From Burkholderiaceae bacterium (GTDB taxonomy: Bacteria; Pseudomonadota; Gammaproteobacteria; Burkholderiales; Burkholderiaceae), in the NCBI GenBank assembly GCA_025458735.1, contig JALORV010000039.1, positions 1 through 11,500 of the forward strand: a stretch of 11,500 nucleotides of DNA, read 5' to 3'. Positions 6,698 to 11,500 of the stretch are shown in pieces. A program made the position numbers and the translations under genes. Under the pieces are notes generated by a model, which was given only the letters and a program-made list of their open reading frames with translations, was not told where the DNA came from and did not search any database. Numbering within the stretch: the stretch's first letter is position 1; each line of letters starts with the position of its first letter.

Positions 6698-9238
6698 TCA
6701 CTCCGATCCGAACGCTAACGACGCTGCGCGCTCGTCGCTAAGTTTGGCGCCCATCGCCAGTAGTTCCACAGTGCGATCTTCCCCGAGCGATTTGACGCTC
6801 GTCGAGTGGATCTCGGTCCGCATCCTGGCTTCGAACGGGACCGGCACGACTCCATCCTCCGCCCAGGCCCGCTCAGTCCACCCGAGCAGGAGGGTAGCCC
6901 TTTCCCACACACCGCTCCGGGCTAGTGCGATCGCCAGCGCAAAGAGAACACCGATAGCGCGTTCCTCCTGCCGCAAGCACTTCCAAGCTTCGTGCCCGTA
7001 AGAAAGGGCTCGCTCGAGGTCGCCGGGCGCCGCGCGGAGCCCGTAGGCCAGCGAGAGATTGGACATCGGGTACCCGTCGCCCGGCTCGCGGAGGCGGCGC
7101 ATTTCTGCCAGCACTTCCTGCAACCGGCCGATCGCCTCGTCGTAACGACCGAGCATGGACTCAATGTATGCAAGGTTGGACAAACTCTGGTGAACCGCCG
7201 CCATCGCCCCGCCGTCTTCGCCGCTGCACGCGGCCTGCCTCAGCGCGGCGGCGGCCGCTGCCTCGAGTTCGTCGCGCATCAGGTGATAGCCCAAGTGTGA
7301 GCAGGCGAGGGACGCGCGCAGACGCGCCGGAGCGTCAGGTCGCACCGCCCGATCGGCCTCCTCGAGCGCACGGCTCACTTCGTCGCCGGCCCCTCGCAGG
7401 GCGCCGCTAATCGCCCGCTCGCAGAGCGCGTCGACCAGTTCGTCGGCGTTGCCCAACTGCCGGAATAACTCAGCGGCACGGCCGGCGGCCGCGAAGGACT
7501 CCGGCCTGGCGGCCTTCGACCCCAGCCGGGCGGTGGTGAGCTGAAAGCGAGCCTCGATTTCCGGCGGAATTCCTGCGACCGGAAGCAAACGCTGGCACCG
7601 CTCGCTGCCTTCCAGTTGTCGGTCGCCGTAGTACCAGACGAAGTTCGATGCTCCGAGCAGGGCGTATGCCAGCGACCGGTCGCCGTCGCTCGACTCGGCC
7701 CAGTCGAGCGCGGCGCGGAGGTTGTCGATCTCGGCATGGCCGCGCCGCATTTCGGCCGGGCTTAGACTCCAGTGGCGCTCCCTGAGCGGCAGAAGATACT
7801 GGTGCAGGGCTTCGGCATGCCGGCGCAGCATCGACTGGGTCTCGCCCGCCATGGCAAGCTGTTCAATCGCAAACGCGCGCGTGGTCTCGAGCAGGCGATA
7901 GCGCGGCCGCTCGCCGCCATCAGCGACGACCAGCGATTTGTCGACCAGATGCCCCAGCAGGTCCAGCGTCAACCACGTATTGATCCGCTCATCCGAGGCG
8001 ACCGCCTGCGCCAGTTCCAGCGGGAATCCGCCGACAAAGACCCCCAGGCGCCTGAAAACGGCCTGCTCTTCGTTGGTCAGCAGCCCGTGGCTCCACTCGA
8101 GCGCGGCGCGCAACGTCTGGTGCCGCTGCAGCACCCGGCGGGACCCCGCGGTGAGGACTTTGAATCGTTCGCTCAGGCGTTGCTGCAGGCCCTCGACCCC
8201 AAGCAGCGGCACGCGCGCGGCGGCCAGTTCAATCGCCAGCGGGATGCCATCGAGCGCGCGACAGATGGCTACGGCGGCTTCCAGGCCTTTACCGTCAAAG
8301 CTCGTACGGGGGTCGATCTCGTGGGCGCGGGCGATGAACAAGGCGACGGCGCCCTCATTCGCGGCGATCGGCTCGCCCACGGCCGGCACCGCAAGGGAAG
8401 GAACGCGATAAGCCTGCTCGCCCGGCAGCTTGAGGCTTTCCTGGCTCGTAACGAGCACGCGTACCCGGGCGCACCGGCGCAGCAACGATTCGGAAAGGGC
8501 TGAAGCAGCATCCAGCACATGCTCGCAGTTGTCGAGCACGATTAAGACGTGCTGGTCGGCCAGCGCCGACAACAGCGCCTGCGCTGCAGGTTTCTGTTCG
8601 GTGAAGGGGATGCCGAGCGTCTCGGCCACGACGTTGGCGACCAGTGCCGGATCACTGACTGAGGCCAACTCGACCCACCAGACACCATCGGTAAACGATT
8701 CGCGCTGCGACTCAGCCACGGCCAGCGCAAGCCGCGTCTTGCCGACCCCGCCCGAGCCGACCAAGGCCACCAGGTGATGATGGCGCAGCAAGTCGACGAC
8801 CGCACGAACGTCGGCGTCGCGGCCGAAGATGGTCGGCAGGTGTGCCGGCAGGTTGGACGGCGCCGATGCGCCTTGGGCCTCCTCGGGAAGCGCTGACACC
8901 GCAGGAGCCGGCGGCGGCGGCGTTTCGCCATCCAGCGCAGCCGAGAACCGGTAGCCGCGCCCGGGGATGGTCGTGATCACCTGGGGCCCGAACAGCTTGC
9001 GCAGGCTGCTGATCTGCACTTGGAGATTGTTTTCCTCGACCACCAGTCCGGGCCAGACGAGTTCGAACAGCTCGCTCTTCGGCACCACCCGATCGCGGCG
9101 CTCGATCAGGGCGAGCAGCAGGTCCATCGCGCGCCCGCCGATCACCGCGCGCGCTCCCCCAAGCACCACTTCGCGCGAGGCAGGGCGGACCTCAACGTTA
9201 CCGAAGCGCAGGGACACCGGCGTGCCACACATGGCCAT
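6698..9238 (-). CDS. One-component regulator: OmpR/PhoB-type winged helix, STAND NTPase, TPR-like C-terminus
   Basis: A DNA-binding regulator of 846 residues. Residues 6-101 are a winged helix of the OmpR/PhoB effector type, ending in TTIPGRGYRFSA, with no receiver domain, so it is not a response regulator. A Pro/Ala-rich linker (105-130) leads to a STAND/NB-ARC-like NTPase: LPTIFGRDADV, Walker A GSGGVGKT (161-168), Walker B VLIVLDNCEH (231-240), the RVLVTSQESLKLPGEQAYRV sensor region, then GIPLAIELAAAR and a second helical module. From about residue 450 the chain is helical and TPR-like, for example SNLAYIESMLGRYDEAIGRL. In this class, signal binding by the helical part is thought to drive ATP-dependent oligomerisation and DNA binding. 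The start could be TTG 9241, ATG 9238 or ATG 9232; I prefer 9238. It diverges from the small membrane protein gene at 9486, with phased repeats between them, which suggests that gene as a direct target. Confidence 0.92.
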   Translation of the reverse strand: MAMCGTPVSLRFGNVEVRPASREVVLGGARAVIGGRAMDLLLALIERRDRVVPKSELFELVWPGLVVEENNLQVQISSLRKLFGPQVITTIPGRGYRFSAALDGETPPPPAPAVSALPEEAQGASAPSNLPAHLPTIFGRDADVRAVVDLLRHHHLVALVGSGGVGKTRLALAVAESQRESFTDGVWWVELASVSDPALVANVVAETLGIPFTEQKPAAQALLSALADQHVLIVLDNCEHVLDAASALSESLLRRCARVRVLVTSQESLKLPGEQAYRVPSLAVPAVGEPIAANEGAVALFIARAHEIDPRTSFDGKGLEAAVAICRALDGIPLAIELAAARVPLLGVEGLQQRLSERFKVLTAGSRRVLQRHQTLRAALEWSHGLLTNEEQAVFRRLGVFVGGFPLELAQAVASDERINTWLTLDLLGHLVDKSLVVADGGERPRYRLLETTRAFAIEQLAMAGETQSMLRRHAEALHQYLLPLRERHWSLSPAEMRRGHAEIDNLRAALDWAESSDGDRSLAYALLGASNFVWYYGDRQLEGSERCQRLLPVAGIPPEIEARFQLTTARLGSKAARPESFAAAGRAAELFRQLGNADELVDALCERAISGALRGAGDEVSRALEEADRAVRPDAPARLRASLACSHLGYHLMRDELEAAAAAALRQAACSGEDGGAMAAVHQSLSNLAYIESMLGRYDEAIGRLQEVLAEMRRLREPGDGYPMSNLSLAYGLRAAPGDLERALSYGHEAWKCLRQEERAIGVLFALAIALARSGVWERATLLLGWTERAWAEDGVVPVPFEARMRTEIHSTSVKSLGEDRTVELLAMGAKLSDERAASLAFGSE

Positions 9239-9372
9239 CAACTCGACGGAGCGGTGATCCTTGTAGTCTGCTCAAGACGTCGCACCGCTGCAAGAGCAGG
9301 GCCAGCGGGCGCACTTCTTCCTCTTGCGCGTCGTCAAGCCGTTCACTCGAGCGCGGCCTCCGGCCTCAAAAC

Positions 9373-9415
9373 GATTAAGTCCGGATTAAGGTCCGCTAAA
9401 GGACTTGAAAGGACC
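9373..9415 (+). promoter_or_regulatory. Four helically phased direct repeats, probable operator for the winged-helix regulator
   Basis: The units are GATTAAGTCCG (9373), GATTAAGGTCC (9384), GCTAAAGGAC (9395) and TTGAAAGGACC (9405). Repeat starts are 11, 11 and 10 bases apart, one DNA turn each. The first two share GATTAAG exactly and the last two share AAAGGAC. Tandem sites at 11-bp spacing are the known binding mode of PhoB/OmpR-type winged helices (as in pho boxes), and such a domain is encoded next door. The alternative reading is an imperfect dyad: AAGTCC at 9377 and GGACTT at 9401. Confidence 0.6.
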
Positions 9416-9434
9416 ATGGAGCGCACAGTGCAGC

Positions 9435-9456
9435 CATCGACGACACAGCGTCGATG
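9435..9456. promoter_or_regulatory. Perfect 8-bp inverted repeat in the leader of the small membrane protein gene
   Basis: CATCGACG (9435-9442) and CGTCGATG (9449-9456) are exact reverse complements around a 6-base loop ACACAG. The dyad lies 20 bases downstream of the phased repeats and 20 bases upstream of the Shine-Dalgarno. It could be a second operator or a 5'-UTR hairpin affecting mRNA stability or translation. Confidence 0.5.
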
Positions 9457-9475
9457 TACCGAACCACCTGCCACC

Positions 9476-9480
9476 GGAGA
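9476..9480 (+). promoter_or_regulatory. Shine-Dalgarno GGAGA that fixes the start of the 54-residue protein
   Basis: GGAGA ends five bases before ATG 9486, an ideal spacing. It favours this start over earlier in-frame codons at 9405 and nearby. Confidence 0.65.
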
Positions 9481-9485
9481 CTTCC

Positions 9486-9650
9486 ATGAACAGCGAATTC
9501 AAGAGTTCCTCGAAACAGGCCCGCTCCGTCTTTTTCATCGCCGCGATCGTCTCTACGGCCCTGGTTCTGAGCGGCATCGCCGGCCTGGCCGAGCACTACA
9601 GCGGACAGACGCATCTTGCAGATCGCGCCGTTGCCGCACGGCCAGCATGA
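9486..9650 (+). CDS. Small single-pass membrane or secreted protein, 54 residues, unknown function
   Basis: The protein has a polar, basic N-terminus (MNSEFKSSSKQARS), one hydrophobic segment at about residues 14-34 (SVFFIAAIVSTALVLSGIAG), and a short polar C-terminus ending ADRAVAARPA. This fits a single-pass inner-membrane protein or a short exported peptide with an N-terminal signal; there is no clear signal-peptidase site. A good Shine-Dalgarno supports real translation. I recall similar small open frames of unknown function in betaproteobacteria, but cannot name a family. It is divergent from the STAND regulator, downstream of phased repeats and a dyad, so it is probably that regulator's target. 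A role in envelope stress or as a sensor partner is only a guess. Confidence 0.65.
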   Translation: MNSEFKSSSKQARSVFFIAAIVSTALVLSGIAGLAEHYSGQTHLADRAVAARPA

Positions 9651-9673
9651 ACGATGCCTGCTACAGAACCCAG

Positions 9674-9713
9674 CCCGGCGCCGCCGGAGGCATTAATCCC
9701 GCCGGCTGCCGGG
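9674..9713 (+). terminator. GC-rich imperfect hairpin after the small membrane protein gene
   Basis: CCCGGC (9674-9679) pairs with GCCGGG (9708-9713), and GCCGG (9683-9687) with CCGGC (9702-9706), separated by a small internal loop and capped by a loop containing ATTAAT. It starts 24 bases after the stop codon. There is no T-run, so termination by this structure alone is uncertain. Confidence 0.35.
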
Positions 9714-9818
9714 CGCGCGATGTTGCGCTGCCCCGGGGCGCAGGAGATGGCCTGAGGAACGACCTTCCCCGGGTGGGCGGGAACCTTAATTTTTATGAAA
9801 GCGGGGCTGATCGGCTAG

Positions 9819-9832
9819 GCGCATGCATGCGC
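9819..9832. repeat. Perfect 14-bp palindrome
   Basis: GCGCATGCATGCGC reads the same on both strands, with no spacer. It lies about 160 bases upstream of the protease pseudogene start. It could be a dimeric regulator site or a chance GC-rich palindrome. Confidence 0.35.
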
Positions 9833-9971
9833 TGCTGATAGCGTCCCTGCAACCTGCAGACGATGACCGACCGATAGCAAGGCCTTCAAGAAGTCGGCAG
9901 CGTCCGCAGCATGACGAAAGGAAGTGCAGAGATTGGCAGCGCAGTCGATCCGGGTACCCGCGACGCGCCTC

Positions 9972-9986
9972 AGGAGAGGAGAGGAG
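9972..9986 (+). promoter_or_regulatory. Three tandem AGGAG Shine-Dalgarno units
   Basis: AGGAG occurs three times head to tail (9972, 9977, 9982). The last copy ends seven bases before ATG 9994, an ideal spacing, and fixes that start. As a short tandem repeat it could gain or lose units and alter translation efficiency. Confidence 0.6.
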
Positions 9987-10943
9987 AGACAGAATGAATG
10001 CGAATCGTTTCGCAGCAGTACTTGCATTGGGATGCCTGACGGCTGCCCATGCAGAACCGATGAGGCAGGCATCCGGGACATACAACGGCCTGCACTGGCA
10101 GTTCAGCAGTCTTTCCGTCGCCACGGGCTGACGTCGGACTTCGGAGCGTTCGGACAGACCTGCAGCGGAACCTTGCTGCCGGATCGCCGTTCGATATTGA
10201 CGGCGGCTCACTGCGTGACCGACTTCAATCTTGCGACACCGCTATCCACGACGGTCCGTTTTTACGGCGGCTCCGACGACATCAACATTCGCACCAATCC
10301 TGCCGCGACCCTCGTCACCGGCAATCAGTATTTCGTTCACCCGCTGTACACCGGTTTCGTGGTCGACGACAACGACGTCGCGGTGATCCGGCTCGAGACT
10401 GAGGCGCCCGGATTTGCTGCGAGTTACGGTCTGTATGGGGGCGAACTGACCAGTGGCGCGTTCACCCAGGCGGGTTACGGGGCCCGCTCGACCGTTGGGG
10501 GAAGCACCGGCGTCAACGCCCAGTCGGGCTTCCTGCGGCTCGGAGGGAACCGTTACGATTTTCGCATGGGCGATTCGGACTTCGGCAATGCCTTTGCGGA
10601 CATCATGGGTGTGCCTATGGAAATGCTCGACTACTCCTATCTCAGTGACTTTGACAGCGGCCTCGCCGAGAACGATGCATCCTGCCTCTTCATCGGCGAC
10701 GTCTTCGGGCTGGGCGGTTCGAAGTACTGCGACCTAGGAGTCGGCTTCATGGAGGCCAGCTTGGCGTTCAATGACTCTGGCTCGCCGCAGTTTATCAACG
10801 GCCTAATTGCCTCGATCGGTTCATACGGAGGAACCTTCGCGCCCGGCTACGGCGATGTGGACGACAGGGACAACTCGAGCTTTGGCGAATTCAACGGCTT
10901 CGTTCCCGTGTTCACGCACATCGGTTTCATCCGCTCCTCGATG

Positions 10944-11012
10944 GTGCCGGAGCCGGGCTCGATGGCGTTGCTCGGACTTGGTCTGCTCGGCATCGGGTTT
11001 GCACGCCGACGC
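10944..11012 (+). other. PEP-CTERM sorting signal within the protease pseudogene
   Basis: VPEPGS is followed by a hydrophobic stretch of about 14 residues and then RRR. This tripartite signal is recognised by an EpsH-type exosortase in exopolysaccharide-producing Gram-negative bacteria. It implies that the host genome encodes an exosortase elsewhere; none is in this window. Confidence 0.85.
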
Positions 11013-11016
11013 TGTG

Positions 11017-11054
11017 ACAGGGCTGCCGATCGAAGGCCACCCCGGCAGCCCTGT
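11017..11054 (+). terminator. Strong 12-bp hairpin at the end of the protease pseudogene
   Basis: ACAGGGCTGCCG (11017-11028) pairs perfectly with CGGCAGCCCTGT (11043-11054) around a 14-base loop. It begins right after the PEP-CTERM arginines and overlaps the extra C-terminal codons, so the ancestral gene probably ended just before it. No T-run follows, yet the position and stem quality suit a transcription terminator. Confidence 0.6.
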
Positions 11055-11057
11055 TAG

Positions 11058-11386
11058 AACCCGATGCGTACTCGCTAGGGGTCGTCTTGAAACGGATCGC
11101 CTGGCTGTGAAGCGTCAAGAGGTTAGTCCTTGACGACCTGAGTCGGAATATGGGGGTACAACACCGCCGGCCAGCAAGTTAGCTTCTGGGCAGATCAGCC
11201 AAAGAGCTGCGATGATCGTTGCAGGCCGGGAGCGCCAAAGCGCCTTCGAAGCTCGCTGTGCTTCCCGCATGGCACGCATCCGCGGAAGAAAGAGGGCGCA
11301 GAGCCTCTGGACCTGGTACCGAGCGGTGTCCGCAAGGTCAAAAGCGCGGCCGGCCAGCGATCAGGGATGGAAAGCTTCGGCGCTGT
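11058..11386. other. Intergenic region between the protease pseudogene and a minus-strand gene end
   Basis: I see no supported gene here. A 7-bp hairpin lies at 11113-11135. An open frame starting at 11212 runs on the plus strand but crosses the better-supported minus-strand coding end at 11387, has an Arg/Ala/Ser-rich composition and no recognisable motif, so I do not call it. Confidence 0.45.
11113..11135. terminator. 7-bp hairpin of uncertain role
   Basis: CGTCAAG (11113-11119) is the reverse complement of CTTGACG (11129-11135), with a 9-base loop and no T-run. It may be a terminator-like or regulatory hairpin. Confidence 0.3.
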
Positions 11387-11500
11387 TCAGTCCATGCCGG
11401 GCGCCGGCAGGCTGCGATCCAGCGGTGCGTTGATCCAGTCGTCCTGCTCGAGCCAGGCCAGCAGCTCGGCGCCGGGCGCATCAGTGCGCTCGCGTCCCTG
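11387..11500 (-). CDS. C-terminal fragment of an unidentified minus-strand gene, running off the window
   Basis: On the minus strand, the last 114 bases read as 37 residues, including DAPGAELLAWLEQDDWINAPL and then DRSLPAPGMD, before TGA (11389 to 11387). The balanced composition, with Trp, Glu, Asp and Leu, and the G/C-ending codons match real coding sequence much better than the overlapping plus-strand frames. I do not recognise the family from this tail alone. It does not resemble the C-terminus of RNase G, the expected neighbour of maf. Confidence 0.55.
   Translation of the reverse strand, partial: QGRERTDAPGAELLAWLEQDDWINAPLDRSLPAPGMD

Larger units (their letters stand above)
9242..9485. 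promoter_or_regulatory. Divergent regulatory region between STAND regulator and small membrane protein
   Basis: This 244-base region must hold promoters for both genes. It contains four phased repeats (9373-9415), an 8-bp perfect dyad (9435-9456) and a Shine-Dalgarno (9476-9480). I could not identify convincing -35/-10 pairs on either strand. Confidence 0.6.
9651..9993. other. Intergenic region upstream of the PEP-CTERM protease pseudogene
   Basis: No gene is supported in these 343 bases. They contain a long GC-rich imperfect hairpin (9674-9713), an A/T-rich patch (about 9784-9800) that could contribute to a promoter, a 14-bp perfect palindrome (9819-9832), and a GA-rich tandem Shine-Dalgarno (9972-9986). 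I looked for a sigma-54 type GG/GC promoter, known for some PEP-CTERM genes, and did not find one. Confidence 0.5.
9994..11057 (+). pseudogene. Secreted trypsin-like serine protease with PEP-CTERM tail, frameshifted
   Basis: The first frame (9994-10131) encodes a signal peptide (MNANRFAAVLALGCLTAAHA), then the mature start EPMRQASGTYNGLHW, and stops at TGA 10129. The protease body is in the frame one base back: GQTCSGTLL, LTAAHCV (His 10209-10211), DDNDVAVIRL (Asp 10374-10376), ASYGLYGGEL, FGEFNGFVP and VPEPGSMALLGLGLLGIGFARRR (10944-11012), a textbook PEP-CTERM sorting signal that exosortase would process. Compared with the family as I remember it, some 40-50 residues are missing between the signal peptide and CSGTLL, by a deletion of length 1 modulo 3. 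The active-site motif GDSGGP has become NDSGSP (Ser codon 10776-10778), altering the oxyanion-hole glycine. The stop at 11055 lies 14 codons past the expected end. The damage argues for a pseudogene; an upstream GTG at 9924 would lack a signal peptide. Confidence 0.8.

Noticed and set aside
6635..6718. A 27-residue TTG-started open frame with GGAGG eight bases upstream
   Set aside because: Very short, Ser-rich, overlaps the end of the convergent regulator and has no support beyond the Shine-Dalgarno-like bases.
7772..8503. Plus-strand open frame of 243 residues opposite the regulator
   Set aside because: Antisense to the ATPase domain, which carries Walker A and B motifs on the minus strand.
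9783..9801. A further copy of the GATTAAG operator upstream of the protease, in inverted orientation (AATTAAGG)
   Set aside because: Only one partial match without a phased partner 11 bases away; likely due to A/T richness.
9924..10130. GTG start at 9924 giving one continuous frame into the protease body
   Set aside because: The extra N-terminus is Arg/Cys-rich with no signal peptide, while a perfect signal peptide and Shine-Dalgarno exist at 9994 in another frame; PEP-CTERM proteins need a signal peptide.
10105..10131. Programmed -1 frameshift joining signal peptide and protease body
   Set aside because: No X XXY YYZ slippery heptamer in the overlap, and a segment of the family sequence is missing, which points to a deletion.
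11212..11433. A 73-residue plus-strand open frame
   Set aside because: Arg/Ala/Ser-rich, no motif, and overlaps a better-supported minus-strand coding end.
1..11500. CRISPR array, tRNA, rRNA, insertion sequence or prophage
   Set aside because: No spaced direct-repeat array, cloverleaf, transposase motif or terminal inverted repeats with target duplication could be seen.

Overview
The window looks like a chromosomal segment of a GC-rich proteobacterium, most likely a betaproteobacterium. The evidence is the strong GC bias at third codon positions, the order purD / hemF / nadD / rsfS / rlmH / maf (a block I know from Burkholderiales and relatives), and a trypsin-like protein with a PEP-CTERM sorting tail, which is common in environmental Betaproteobacteria. 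The assignment rests on gene order and protein character, not on a database search.

Positions 1-6300 are a plus-strand housekeeping block. It holds the 3' part of purD (purine synthesis), a cytoplasmic-looking S9 prolyl-oligopeptidase-type peptidase, hemF (haem synthesis), nadD (NAD synthesis), rsfS (ribosome silencing), rlmH (23S rRNA pseudouridine methylation) and maf (nucleotide house-cleaning). From the S9 gene to maf the spacings are 4, 2, -11, 22 and 12 bases, so these genes are probably co-transcribed. The maf gene is damaged: homology stops after Gly-Ser-Tyr near 6302, and its last residues continue in another frame to a stop at 6337. The usual next gene, rng, is absent, so a synteny break lies here.

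Positions 6338-6697 hold no convincing gene. From 9238 down to 6698 on the minus strand is a large one-component regulator: an OmpR/PhoB-type winged helix, then a STAND-type NTPase, then a TPR-like C-terminus. Divergent from it is a 54-residue single-pass membrane or secreted protein (9486-9650). Between the two start codons lie four A/T-centred repeats spaced 11, 11 and 10 bp (9373-9415), the spacing bound by PhoB-type winged helices, followed by a perfect 8-bp inverted repeat (9435-9456). The regulator, phased repeats and small membrane protein form the best candidate for an undescribed system in this window.

Positions 9994-11057 hold a broken gene for a secreted trypsin-like, PEP-CTERM-tagged protein. 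The signal peptide and protease body are in different frames, the GDSGGP motif has become NDSGSP, and the stop codon appears to have been lost just before a strong 12-bp hairpin. The last 114 bases encode the C-terminus of an unidentified minus-strand gene. The housekeeping block is compact and mostly conserved, while everything from the end of maf onward looks like accessory, decaying or rearranged DNA.
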